Origin: Microbacterium yannicii PS01
GTDB lineage: Bacteria; Actinomycetota; Actinomycetes; Actinomycetales; Microbacteriaceae
Direction of reading: 5' to 3'
Assembly: GCF_000304335.1 (NCBI RefSeq)
Contig: NZ_CAJF01000018.1
Location: 1 to 64,000 of the forward strand
DNA length: 64,000 nucleotides
Position numbers and translations under genes: made by a program. Position 1 is the first letter of the stretch; each line of letters opens with the position of its first letter. Shown piece by piece: positions 44,256 through 54,700 of this stretch. Under the pieces are notes generated by a model. It worked only from the letters and a program-made list of their open reading frames with translations, was not told the origin of the DNA and ran no database searches.

Positions 44256-46350
44256 TTGCCTTCTGTGCAGCGCGCGCATTCGACGCGGATCCAGACGAGA
44301 TTTCGAACCGCTGCGGTCGCCCTCATGGCGGCCGCGCTGACGGCGCCTCTGGTGGTGATGCCGGCATCCGCCGCAGCCGCTGACGACACCGTCTCCGCCA
44401 CGTCGACCGACGTCGTCGTGAACGCCCGCGTGGCGTATCAGCGCGCTCCCGTCTCCGATCTCGACAACCCCGCGTTCCTCGAGGGCACGACGTTCGAGCT
44501 CCACACGGTGGCCGGCGATCACCCAGGCGTGCCGACGGGCTACTCGTGCGAGATCGCCGACGGTGCCCTGGACTGCATCATCGAGGTGCCCGACACCGGG
44601 CCGGGCGGCATGAACGAGGGAGCTCGCTTCTTCGTGGTGATGACGGATGCCGGGGAGGCGGCGTACCCGATTCCCTCGCTGATGACGGGCACATCCTCGG
44701 AACCGGCGACCCTGCGCTTCTACCCAGGGGTCACCCCGCCCTGGCGGCGGGGAGACCGTGGCGTTCCCGCAGCAGGGGAGGGGTGAGACGCTCAACTCGC
44801 TCGTGGTCGCATCGGGACTGCGCAACCCCACGGTGCTGCCGGTGTGCGCTCCCGGCCGGGATCCCTTCGAGCTCATGGTGCAGATGGACCTGTCGGGCTC
44901 CGTCACCGAGCTCCAGCGGCTGCGGTACCGCGACGCGTTCACGACGATGGTGGAGGAGCTGGCCGGTCTTCCGATCGAGCTGAGCCTCGGCACCTTCGGC
45001 TCGTCTTCGCCCGTGCTCGGACGGGAGAGCGGTCCGTGGTCGCTGGACGACCCCGCCGAGGTCGCGGGTGTGATCGATGACATCGCCGACTTCACCGCCA
45101 ACGTGCCCGGCGCCACCCAGCAGACGAACTGGGACCTCGCCCTGCGGCGCGTCGCGGAGCGTCCGGGTGCCTATGACGCGCTGCTTATGCTCACCGACGG
45201 TGCGCCGAACTGGGTGAGCGATGCGTCCGGGACCGGCGGTGTGGGCGTCGACGGCTCGCGCGTGACGATCGCCTCGCTCGAGCAGGCGGTCTTCTCGGCG
45301 AATGCCGTCAAGGCCGAGGGCACGCGTTCCCTGGTGATGGGCATCGGCAACGCGCTCGCCGGCGACCGCAACCGCAACCTCGCAGCCATCTCGGGGCCGA
45401 CGCTCGGCTCGGATTTCTTCCAGGGCGACTGGGACACCCTCACGGATGACGTGCGGGCCGTGGTCAACACGATCGTCTGCGCCGCCGATGTGACGGTGAC
45501 GAAGACGGTGGTGGATGCCGCGGGTCAGAGCCCCTCGCCTGCTGACGGGTGGAGCTTCTCGCTGGACGTCTCTGAGGTCAGCGCCGGGTCGGCGTCCATC
45601 GTCGGCGAGAACCCGCAGCTGACCGGCTCGGGCGACAACGCCGACGGCGAGGCATCCTGGTCGGTCACGTACTCCGACTCGGCAGCCGCCACGCTGACGC
45701 TGACCGAGGCGCCGCAGGACGGCTTCGCACTCGTCGGAGCCTCGTACACGATCACCCACCAGGACGGATCGACCACGACGGGAACGGGCACTGAGACCGC
45801 TCTCTCCATTCCGGGGGTCGGCTTCACCGACGCCGTCTCGGTCGAGTTCGTCAACAAGGCGGTCGTGGCCCCCGAGACGGCCACGTTCCAGGTGCGCAAG
45901 GTGCTAATCGGTGACGGGGCTGACGACGTGCCGGGCGACACGGAGTTCGCCGTCGACTACGCGGTCAACGGCGAGCCGGCTGACCAGCCGCTCGTCATCA
46001 CCGCGGACGGCGCCCTCGTAGACGGCCCGGAGCTCAGCGTGGGCGATGAGGTGTCGTTCACCGAGCAGACGCCGCCGAGCGTTCCGGGGATCGCGTGGGG
46101 CGAGACTCCCGAGATCTCGCCGATCGTGCTCGGCCCGGAGCCCGTCATCGTCGAGGTCACCAATGTCGCGACCCCGAGTGGTGTGACGCCGATGCCGACT
46201 CCCACGCCGACGTCGCCGGGTGGTCCAGACGCGCTCCCGGCCACGGGTGGGGAGGTGAGCCTGGTGCCGATCGCGGCAGGTGGTGCGCTCCTGCTGGTGG
46301 GTGCGGCTCTGGTGGTGGCGATGCGACGCCGGCGGATCCTCCGTGAGTGA
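44256..46350 (+). pseudogene. SpaA/VWA-type LPATG surface adhesin, frameshifted
   Basis: About 700 residues if joined. The first frame carries a signal peptide (TAAVALMAAALTAPLVVMPASA) and an N-terminal domain ending FYPGVTPP. The second, from about 44740, gives a von Willebrand A-like domain (LMVQMDLSGSVTELQRL, ALLMLTDGAPNWVSD), then two SpaA/Cna-B-like domains, a Pro/Thr stem, LPATGGEVS, a hydrophobic stretch and RRRRILRE. One extra C in the GCCCT near 44740 restores the frame (PPPGGGETVAF). The start is uncertain; TTG 44256 has GGGGAC upstream and TTG 44223 is an alternative. It is probably a sortase-anchored adhesin or minor pilin. Confidence 0.75.
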
Positions 46351-46412
46351 GGCTCAGACGACGTGGTCCGTCGTCGCGAGGGGCGGCGACGGCGGCGACC
46401 CGGCGCGCCGGC

Positions 46413-46553
46413 TCAGGATGCGTCCGAGCCTGCCCACGAGTCGAGCTCGCCTTCGCGATCGGCGTCGCGACGAAGTTGCGGAACGATCCGAGCGGCCACC
46501 GCGATCAGCGCGAGAAGGGCCAGGATTCCGGTGGCCACTGCCCACGTACGCAT
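46413..46553 (-). CDS. Small single-pass membrane protein, 46 residues
   Basis: ATG 46553 follows GGGAAGG at ideal spacing and opens MRTWAVATGILALLALIAVA, an N-terminal transmembrane helix, followed by a charged tail (RRDADREGELDSWAGSDAS). It converges on the adhesin gene. The function is unknown; the clear ribosome site and helix support a real gene. Confidence 0.55.
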   Translation of the reverse strand: MRTWAVATGILALLALIAVAARIVPQLRRDADREGELDSWAGSDAS

Positions 46554-46808
46554 CACGGCCTTCCCATCGTCCGGGTCAGCTCTGGACCGGCCGCGGTTCT
46601 GCGCGGGGCAGATCCGTGACGATCAGCGACGAGTCGAGGTGTGACGAGCACGGTTCCAGACTACGTGCCCAGGCGTGGAGCCATGTGGCACGGCAGGCGA
46701 GAGCAGGCCGCCCGGTCGCGATCCGCTGTGAAAATTGTTACTTGTGTGAAAGAAGACAACTGGTGTAGTTGTGTACTCGACAGCGTTCGACGACGGATCG
46801 GGACGATC

Positions 46809-48092
46809 GTGGAAGCAGTGAACAGATCTTGGAAGCGCCGTGATGTGCTGCGGGCGGGCCTGTGGGCGATCCCTGCCTTCGCTCTCGGTCAGGCACTCAC
46901 TCCTTCGACCGCGAGCGCGGCCACCGGCTCGGTGCCGGGGGCTGTGGCATGCGAGGTCCCGGGAGAGCCGGTGGTCGTACCGGCGACCGGCATCTTCGGC
47001 CCGACCGGCGGACACTGGCCGTCGCGCACGCCGCACCTGACGGATGCCTTCGACCTCGAGATCGAGGTCGATCCCAACTGGTGGACGATTCAGAACACGA
47101 TCGCCCAGGCGCTCACCCAGCAGCCGCAGGGAAAGATCAAGATCGCCGTTCGCCCGGGCGTTTTCGACTTCGGCTACGGCGCCGGCTCGACCGATCACGG
47201 CGTGCTGCAGGGCGTGAACGCGAGCGGGCGCCAGTGGCGGGTGCTCGTCGTGCCGCGCGACGGGTGGGGCACGGTGACCGCGAGCGGCACCATCGCGCAA
47301 GCGGCGAGTCGCGGGTACTCGTTCGTCGGCGTCTCGGGTGTCTCCGTCGTTGGTTTCAACTTCAGCGATCAGGCGGTGCTCGTGCGCGATTCGCAGGACT
47401 TCGCCCTGGCGTGGTCGACGGTCGGCCAGTTGAACGTCACCGCCAACGGGGCGAACACGACGGGCATCGAGTTCGTGGAGTGCGTACTGGCCAAGCAGAT
47501 CGACGACGACAACGACCGCATGGCGTTCCGGGTGGCCAACAACTTCTCCATCGACGGCGTGACCATGCGTGGCTGCTATGTGGCGCCGGCGTACAAGGCG
47601 GCCGGGTCGAGTGCGCATTGCGACACCCTGCAAGCGAGCCGTTCGAGCGGCAGTGGCGGCATCCGCAATCTGCGCTTCGAAGACAGCGTGTTCTTCCAGT
47701 CGAGCTCGCAGGTGCTGATGATGGAGCAGACGCGCAACGTGACGCTGGCGCACTCGGCGTTCATCGGCGGTCTGCGCGGCACCGGCCGCTACCCGATCGG
47801 TTCGGGTCGCCACGTCATGACGGGTCAGAACACGCTGTGGGGCAAGACTACCGACCAGGTGACGGGCGTGAACGCGGCCGACAGCTTCATCGCCGGTTCT
47901 GTGCAGGGGTGGAGTTTCTCCAGCGTCGCGAACACCGTGGTGTCGCACAACCCACCGGCGGCAGCTTCCGGCTCGTTCACCGTCGATGCCACGTATGCGC
48001 CGCAGGGTACGCCGCTTCCGACGAGCTGGTATTCGGCGAACTGCCCGATGCCCGATGCCGCGCGTCTGGCGTCGATCTGGGCAGCCCTCTGA
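46809..48092 (+). CDS. Tat-exported beta-helix protein, paralogue of the 37745-38983 protein
   Basis: About 427 residues. The Tat signal is WKRRDVLRAGLWAIPAFALG with cleavage near ASAAT, so it is secreted rather than lipidated. The body has repeated short strands (VSGVSVVGFNFSDQAVLVRD, GIEFVECVLAKQIDDDNDRM) and shares AGSSAHCDTLQ and VPRDGWGTV with the lipoprotein paralogue (AGSDAHCDTVQ, CPRDGFGSV). GTG 46809 or GTG 46818 could start it. The AT-rich upstream stretch (46730-46775) is a likely promoter. A polysaccharide-binding or -cleaving role is inferred only. Confidence 0.72.
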   Translation: MEAVNRSWKRRDVLRAGLWAIPAFALGQALTPSTASAATGSVPGAVACEVPGEPVVVPATGIFGPTGGHWPSRTPHLTDAFDLEIEVDPNWWTIQNTIAQALTQQPQGKIKIAVRPGVFDFGYGAGSTDHGVLQGVNASGRQWRVLVVPRDGWGTVTASGTIAQAASRGYSFVGVSGVSVVGFNFSDQAVLVRDSQDFALAWSTVGQLNVTANGANTTGIEFVECVLAKQIDDDNDRMAFRVANNFSIDGVTMRGCYVAPAYKAAGSSAHCDTLQASRSSGSGGIRNLRFEDSVFFQSSSQVLMMEQTRNVTLAHSAFIGGLRGTGRYPIGSGRHVMTGQNTLWGKTTDQVTGVNAADSFIAGSVQGWSFSSVANTVVSHNPPAAASGSFTVDATYAPQGTPLPTSWYSANCPMPDAARLASIWAAL

Positions 48093-48291
48093 CCGACGCC
48101 CCGAGCGAGATCGGGGGAGGTTTCGGCGTCTCTGCCGCGGCCGCGGTGGGGCTCTCGCGGAACGTGCGTGGCGTCGACGCCGCGGGGATCTCGCTTTCGC
48201 TGGTGGCGCGCCTGAACAGGTGCCGGGCGAGTGTCCGAGAATCCGGTGTTCATGAGTATGATCCATCGCGTCTGCGGCTGCCTCGCCTCCG

Positions 48292-49689
48292 TCAGAACGG
48301 GGCGGCCGGCCCTTCACTGGGGAGGAAGACGACGCGCGGCGTTGGGCTGTCGAGGTAGGTGCGACCGGACGGGCTGGTGAATTCGAGCGCTCCGCCGGGG
48401 AGTTGCTTCACCCGCCAGTCGGTCGCGTGCTTCAGGGTGTGGTGGCGTTTGCACAGGCACGCGAGGTTGCAGAGTTCGGTCTTGCCGCCGAGGGCGTGGT
48501 CGTGCGTATGGTCGTGGTCACACAATCGGGCCGGTTTGCGGCATCCGGGTGCTCGGCAATGTCGGTCGCGGGCGTTGAGGAATCTTCGCTGCGCAGCACT
48601 GACTTCGTAGCGGTCGACGGCAAGCACGATGCCGGTGACGGGGTCGGTCAAGACGCGATCCCACCCGGGTGCAGTGCCCGCGAGGCGCTTGGCAGTCTCG
48701 GGATCGACGGGTGAGATGCCGTCGAGCTCTGCACCACCGGAGGTGACACCGGTGAGCGTGGTGACCGGTACGGTGACCTGCACCCGAGCCCGGATCGCCC
48801 CGAGACCGCCGGGGAGGGCGTCGAGGGTCGGGTCGATCAGCGGCGACCCGGTGAGGAGCATGTCGGCGACGAGGTCGGCCCGGATCTGATCGATCGTTCG
48901 CTCGTCGAACCAGAGCGTGTCCGTGTCCGACACTGAAGCGTCGCCTTCGCCTGCCCCGGCTTGGATCGCGTCGCCCGCGGCGGTCTTCGTGGCGCGTTCG
49001 ACCTTCCGCGATTCTTCGACCTCGAGGCGGTGGGCGGCATCGATCTGCTTGATCTGTTTCGCCTGCTGGGTGGTGCGGTCGAGGATGCCGTGCGCCATGA
49101 CGGTGGGGAGCAGATGGCTCAGCAGCGACATGCCATGGTCGAGGTCGGTGACCCAGATGCGGCGACCCTGCAGCGCCAGGTCGTGCCGCTCCTGCATTGT
49201 GCGCGGATTGAAAACGTCGGCTTGTGAACGTGCGTAGGCGCGGGTCCGCGCGGCGGTCGTCGTCTCGGCATAGCCGAGCACCTTCTGCTCGAAGGCCGCT
49301 CGCGCGGACGGCTCGTCGATGGCGCCGCCGGTGTCGACGATGGCGTTCGCGTGCGCCCTGGTGATGCGCCCGTCGTCGAGCGCTGCCAGCGTCGTCTCGA
49401 ACTCGGTCGCGAGCACGTGTGCGTCCCACATGTGCGACTGCATGGTGCGGTCGTTGACGCGCACCGCCATGCCGAGTTCGGCGGCCATGGACCGAAGCGG
49501 CATGTCGCGGAGTCGCGAGGCGGTGGATGGAATCCGAGCCTTCTGCGCCTCTGCGAGCGCCCACGCCTCGGCGAGGACGCGCGTCCGGCGGGCGTGCAGG
49601 GCGGCCTCTTCGGCCTGGATCCGCTGCAGCTCGTCGGCAAGGTCGCCGGCGCGCTGCGCCTCGGCCCTGTCGCGTTCTGCGTGGTCCAC
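48292..49689 (-). CDS. DUF222/HNH endonuclease (13E12-repeat family)
   Basis: About 465 residues. The N-terminal DUF222 region (ALHARRTRVLAEAWALAEAQ, FETTLAALDDGRITRAHANA) is followed by an HNH domain: RDRHCRAPGCRKPARLCDHD, HALGGKTELCNLACLCKRHH. Zn cysteines and the catalytic HH are present. These multi-copy genes are abundant in Microbacteriaceae and mycobacteria and spread by homologous recombination; their role is unknown. GTG 49689 has GAAGGG upstream. Confidence 0.88.
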   Translation of the reverse strand: MDHAERDRAEAQRAGDLADELQRIQAEEAALHARRTRVLAEAWALAEAQKARIPSTASRLRDMPLRSMAAELGMAVRVNDRTMQSHMWDAHVLATEFETTLAALDDGRITRAHANAIVDTGGAIDEPSARAAFEQKVLGYAETTTAARTRAYARSQADVFNPRTMQERHDLALQGRRIWVTDLDHGMSLLSHLLPTVMAHGILDRTTQQAKQIKQIDAAHRLEVEESRKVERATKTAAGDAIQAGAGEGDASVSDTDTLWFDERTIDQIRADLVADMLLTGSPLIDPTLDALPGGLGAIRARVQVTVPVTTLTGVTSGGAELDGISPVDPETAKRLAGTAPGWDRVLTDPVTGIVLAVDRYEVSAAQRRFLNARDRHCRAPGCRKPARLCDHDHTHDHALGGKTELCNLACLCKRHHTLKHATDWRVKQLPGGALEFTSPSGRTYLDSPTPRVVFLPSEGPAAPF

Positions 49690-50056
49690 GTCGTGCCCTT
49701 CGTTCGCGCCGTCGCGCGAACCCGTTCTCGCGATGATCGCGAGAGCCCTGTGCCGGCCACGCACGATGCGTGAACCGCTCCGGCCGCGCGACGAGCGCGC
49801 GATCCATGTCGGCCGCGCGGCGTCGCGCGACTCGTCCCCTGAGGGATAGCACCCACTCTGCGCGCTTCAGGCACGCGGTGCTCGGACCTTCAGATCGGCC
49901 CGAACCACCAGTTCTCTTCGACGAGGTCCACTATGGCAGCGACCTCCGACATCCGCCCTGACCCGACATCGCTCCCGCCTCGAGTCGCCCGCAGCCTCGA
50001 GTTCGCCCTGGCTCCGACATCGCCCGCGACCTCGAGGTCGGCCGACGAGCGGTAGA

Positions 50057-50302
50057 TCACCGCCCGGCGGAGCGCTCCTTGACGAGGAGCGCCAACACGA
50101 AGACACCAACCGCTACGAGCGTGGTGAGTGCTGCCACGGTCATCACTGCCGCGTCCCCGGGAAGCATCGCGCATCCCGCCGACGTGTCCTCGTAGTCGCA
50201 GCTGCGCCACGGCTGGAAGAAGTAGACGACGGTCACGGTCGCCCCAACGAGTGCAAGGAGCGCGCTACCGGCGACCAACCATCCGCGCACCTTCGGCTCC
50301 AT
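50057..50302 (-). CDS. Small two-helix membrane protein
   Basis: 81 residues with two transmembrane segments (GWLVAGSALLALVGATVTVVY and VMTVAALTTLVAVGVFVLAL) and a short external loop with two cysteines (SCDYEDTSAGCAM) that may form a disulfide. It starts at ATG 50302. I recognise no family. Confidence 0.7.
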   Translation of the reverse strand: MEPKVRGWLVAGSALLALVGATVTVVYFFQPWRSCDYEDTSAGCAMLPGDAAVMTVAALTTLVAVGVFVLALLVKERSAGR

Positions 50303-50618
50303 CGACCGAGCCTATGACGAAACCTCTCACGGGTTGCGCATGCCGGGTCGTCGAGGGGTCACCGATGCGCCGAGCGAGACGCCGCACCCCGCCGTGGGCG
50401 TCGCTACGTTGACAGCATGGCTGCCGAACGGATCACTCCATCGCCGAGAAGCGACTCGGAGCCTATGCGGTTCACCCGATGGGATTTCGTGCGGGGCGGC
50501 ACGCTCATCTCCCGCTCCCCGTGCCGGCGAGCCACCCGCGTCGAGGAGCAGCCGTTGACCGCAGCGGGCCAGCGCGCCTCGCCGCGTCGGATCCGCACAA
50601 GGCCGGAAGCACGAGTGA
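50303..50618. other. Intergenic stretch without a supported gene
   Basis: A TTGACA box (50408-50413) and an ATG at 50417 occur, but the 92-codon frame from there is Arg/Pro-rich, overlaps the DUF4260 gene and has no ribosome site. I consider this spacer or degraded sequence. Confidence 0.5.
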
Positions 50619-51044
50619 TCAGGGGTTCACGCTCGCCTGGTGCTTGCCGCGCCCGATGCGACCGAGATGCGTATGCGAGAAGTCCTGCATCTTGAGTCCA
50701 TAGCCGAGCGCGCGGTCGACGGCCACATGGAACGCCCAGCAGGCTGCCGCAAGGGCGAGCCAGCCAAGATCCTGGCCGGCGAGTGTCAGTCCCGCGTACG
50801 CCGCCAGCAGGATCGACGGTGCGGTGTAGTTGTGCACGGCGTTGTAGAGCAGAGCGCCGAGGCGAGGGCCGCCCGCATACCCGATCGCCGAGAGATCGAA
50901 GATCAGGAAGGCGGCCGCCAGCCACCACCACTGCTGCCCCGACGCGATCACCGCGACGAGGATCGCCACCGCGATCGCGGCGTTCTCCACCCGCTGGATT
51001 GTGTCGACCGCCTTCTGATCGCCGCCGGGTCGTCTCTCGGTCAT
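50619..51044 (-). CDS. DUF4260 family membrane protein
   Basis: About 141 residues with three to four hydrophobic segments (AAIAVAILVAVIAS, WWWLAAAFLIFDLSAIGYAG, LLAAYAGLTLAGQDLGWLAL). The closing motif GYGLKMQDFSHTHLGRIG, with its HTHLG, is typical of DUF4260. Function is unknown. ATG 51044 is preferred; a much longer frame upstream is Cys/Thr-rich and not credible. Confidence 0.82.
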   Translation of the reverse strand: MTERRPGGDQKAVDTIQRVENAAIAVAILVAVIASGQQWWWLAAAFLIFDLSAIGYAGGPRLGALLYNAVHNYTAPSILLAAYAGLTLAGQDLGWLALAAACWAFHVAVDRALGYGLKMQDFSHTHLGRIGRGKHQASVNP

Positions 51045-51186
51045 CGCACGCGTCCTCTCATCTCGGGCAACGGTGCCATTTCGACAGCACACACCTGTTC
51101 CGACGACCGCACAAGCGCCGATCAACCTACATACCGCCTGCTCTCCACCGTGCCGCTTCGACCGTGGGAGGCACGGCGTGGGGCTG

Positions 51187-51447
51187 TCAGGTGTAGGAGT
51201 GGTGCACGTGCCAGTCGTCTTCGTCGCGGTACACGTCGAATACGGCGACGTCACCGCCGTCGCTGGTGGCCTGGAACCGCCAGCCGTACAGACCGGACCC
51301 GTGCTGTAGCGGTGCCGTCCAGATCGACTCCCGCAACCGGGTCGGGGTGTCGGTCACCCGCCACCGCTTCCCGGCGTAGAACATCCGCGCCGGGATGTCG
51401 TTGCTCATCCAGAGGGTCATCTCGCGTTTGATTTCTGTCGCCGTCAT
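51187..51447 (-). CDS. DUF6504-like small protein, probably SOS-regulated
   Basis: 86 residues. ARMFYAGKRWRVTDTPTRLR and GWRFQATSDGGDVAVFDVYR fit the small beta-rich family (DUF6504) that in actinobacteria is often encoded next to the ImuB/DnaE2 translesion mutasome (family link from memory). A LexA-like box abuts its -10, so it may be damage-inducible. ATG 51447 lies only about eight bases from the -10, suggesting a leaderless mRNA. Confidence 0.65.
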   Translation of the reverse strand: MTATEIKREMTLWMSNDIPARMFYAGKRWRVTDTPTRLRESIWTAPLQHGSGLYGWRFQATSDGGDVAVFDVYRDEDDWHVHHSYT

Positions 51448-51455
51448 GACATATG

Positions 51456-51475
51456 AGAATAGAACATAGATTCGA
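51456..51475 (-). promoter_or_regulatory. LexA-like SOS box overlapping a leaderless promoter
   Basis: On the minus strand TCGAATCTATGTTCTA (51460-51475) matches the actinobacterial SOS box TCGAAC-N4-GTTCGA at ten of twelve fixed positions. It touches a -10-like TATTCT (51456-51461), which is eight bases from the ATG. The local AT-richness is distinct from its surroundings. Confidence 0.5.
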
Positions 51476-51714
51476 TGCGCGGTAGAGCGCTCATGTGGCC
51501 GGAGGAAGGATGCAGCAGACGGGGTGGCGACGAACCGCAGGTACGCCGATCGCGTCGATCGGACGACGGATGCCGAGGGCTGCAACGCACCGCAGAGACG
51601 GGGAAGCTCGAGACGCTGACCGATCAGGAGCTGCGACTCCGCCGCAGATCTATCCGCGCGCCCTGACCTGCGCTATACCTGTGCTTACGTCGACGGCGAC
51701 GAAGGGTGGGGCCC

Positions 51715-54700
51715 GTGAGCGCGTTCGAGACTGCAGAAGGCGTTGCCGACCGCAGGGCGGCCCGCACCGAGCCGCCCGACCGCGGTACCATCGCGCCCCC
51801 AGAGTCATTCGAGCAAGGCGCCATCACGCTTCCCATCGGCGGCCGCGAGCCGGCGGTCCGCGCCTCGACCGACGACCCGCCCGATCAACCGTTCGGCCGT
51901 ACGCTCCGCGTGGCGTTGGCGATGAAGGGCGGCGTGAGTCTGGCCGTGTGGATCGGTGGCGCCGTGACCGAGCTCGACCTGTTGCGGCGCATCCGGTTGA
52001 CGGGCACCGCCGACCACCCCGGCGCAGAACTGCTCGTTACCTGGCCGACCGGCACGGACCCCCTCGAGCAGCACCGCCATGTGATCACGCGTGCCACCTG
52101 CTACGCCGAACTGCTGGTCTCACGTCGCTACGACCGCGTCGAGATCGACGTGCTCGCGGGTGCGAGCGCCGGCGGTCTCAACGCCGTGCTGTACGGGGTG
52201 GCGCAGCGCGTGGGTGCGAGCACCGACCAGATCCTCGAGACCTGGCAAGACAGCGGCGATGTGTGGAACCTTCTGCGAGAACCGCAGGTCGGCAGCATCG
52301 ACTCGATCCTTCGCGGGGACGACTACTTCTGGGGCCAGATGACCGACGCCCTCTCGAAGCTGCACACGACCGCACCGAGCCATGACGAGCTGGTCTCCCG
52401 GGTGTCGATCGACCTGTCGGCGACGATCATCGACGGCGAAACGAGCTCTGAGCGCGGCATCCGCGAAGGAAAAGGGCACTTCCACTTCTCGGGCGGCACA
52501 GAGACCGATCTGGAGGGGAGGCGCATTCCGCGTCGGGGCACGGTCGGGTGGGAGCGCGCGATCGAGCGACTCGCGTATGCGGCGCGCACGACCTCGTCTT
52601 TTCCGGGCGCCTTCGAGCCGGCGCTCATCTACTCCGGCGAAGACGCGGCGCCGTCAGACGTGGTCGACATGCGTCACGCCTTCCACGCTCACCGGCAGGC
52701 CCGTCCGCCCACGCAGCGCTCGGCGGAGCCGAACGGCAGAGTGCTCGATCCGTTCCGGGTGGTCGATGGGGGAGTCACCGACAACGTGCCGATCGAACGC
52801 ACGCTCCGGGCGATCCGCGATCGGTCGGCAGACCGGTATGTGAACCGCGCGATGATCTATCTCGACCCGAGCCCGAAACTGCAGTTCGACGGGCTCGTGC
52901 GGCCGGTGGCGTACGAGGGCGAGGCGCCGAAGCGGCCCCGCGAGGGTGAGCCGGGTACCAAGCGTCGGGATGAGCGGTCGACCTTCGTCGGCGTCGTGCT
53001 CACGGCGGTCGGTCACATGCTCGGGCGCGAGTCGAAAGACGATGAGGTTGACGTCGTCGAGCAGTTCCGCCGCACGCTGTTCATCGAGCAGGCTAAAGAC
53101 GAGCTCTTCGGACCGATCACCGAGCAGCCGATCCCTCGCCAGGGCAACGGCCTGCCCGAGCACGTTTCGCAGGCCTACGCCCGTTTCCGTTCGGGAACCG
53201 ACTTCGACCTGCTCGTGCGTGTGCTCGCGGAGCCGTCGTTGTGGCAGCTGACCACCGACGAGCCTGCCGCCTCGCACCTGGCCTACAGTCGCGAAGACCT
53301 CCGCCTTCTCGAGTCCGACTTCATCGGGCGGGTCGGCAGCGCCACCAGCCGGCTCAGGCTCGACGGCATCTGCACGGGGAGTCAGGCCCTGGTCGACGCC
53401 TGCCGCTGTCTGATCGCGTGGCTGCGCTCCATCGAGGATGCGGCGTTCTGGCACGACGAGACCTACACGCTTCATGGGCTGGACGCTGTGGTGTGGCCCC
53501 ACGCCATCGCGATGGCGTCTGCGCCGTCGCGCCTTGACCGGGAATACCTGCGCAAGGCGCTGCACGATGCGCTGAATGGGGCGGTGCGCCGGCGCGACGC
53601 GGCGCTGAGGTGCCTGTTGCAGGTGACGGATGCCGTCGGCCGGAGTGGCGAGGTCGATCCTCGGCGTCTCGCTCGAGCAGTCACCAGCGCGTGGCTGCGC
53701 TACGCGAATGCTGCCGAGCCCGCCGAATCGTGGGACGAGCTGAGACCCCTGATGGACCTGCTGCGCGCGGTGTCGCACGCGATGGACGAGCGAGTGGGAA
53801 ACCCGCCGTCGGTGGTACCGGATGAAAGGGACTACGACCGCTCGTCAGATTGGGCCCGGTCACCATGGTCGGGAATCGGACGCACGAGCGCGGACTTCGG
53901 CGCCCGAGACCTCGCGCCGCTCGTCGCCGCTCGCGGCATGCCCATGGTCATGCCCGCGATGAAGTACGAAGACATCACGGCCGCCGAGTGCCTCGTTCAG
54001 CCGCGAGCCTTCCGCACGCTGATGCAGGCGCAGATGGTCGACGGGTACCGGGCGCTGATGAAGCTTCACCTGCCGGATGCGCGAAAGCTCGCGATGACGA
54101 ACGGCGACAGGCGCGGAGAGAAGCGGGTGTCGGAGAGCGTACGGCGGCTGATGCCCGACGATCTCCTCCGGCCCCGCACCAAGCTCGCCGGGATGGGGTT
54201 GTTCAACTTCGCCGGGTTCCTCAGTCGTGACTGGCGAGCGAACGACTGGTGGTGGGGTCGGGTCGACGCCGCGCACGGCATCATCGATGTGCTCGAGTCG
54301 TTCGCGGCACTCCCTCCCCACCCCAGCGGCGAGGCGGCTGCGCTCGCGCTCGGACAACGGCTGCGCGTCGAGAACGCCGTCATCGATCAGTGGAGCGGGG
54401 CGACAGCCTCGACGGATGTCGTCTCCCGTGCTTCGTTCCGAGCGTCGCTCGGTTCGCAGACCGGGGGTCTGCCCGCACTCGACCCCAGCTACCGGCTCGC
54501 GGTCGCCTCGCGGCTGCTCCGGCTGGCGTCGCAGGCTCTCACGCGGGGAGCCGGACCGTTGTCACCTCGTCGTGTGGTCCAGTGGATCCTGCGACCGCTC
54601 CTCGTCTTCGTGCCCCTCGCGCTCGCCCCCGCGCGCCTGGCGCTCGTTGTCGCGATCTTGGCGGCCCCCTTCATCGCTTTCACGTCTCCCACGTCGCTGA

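Noticed and set aside
49865..50056. Short minus-strand frame ending VEENWWFGPI
   Set aside because: Only about 20 plausible codons with no start signal; it may be a relic but cannot be assigned.
50417..50695. 92-codon plus-strand frame downstream of a TTGACA box
   Set aside because: No ribosome site, Arg/Pro-rich composition, and overlap with the well-supported DUF4260 gene.
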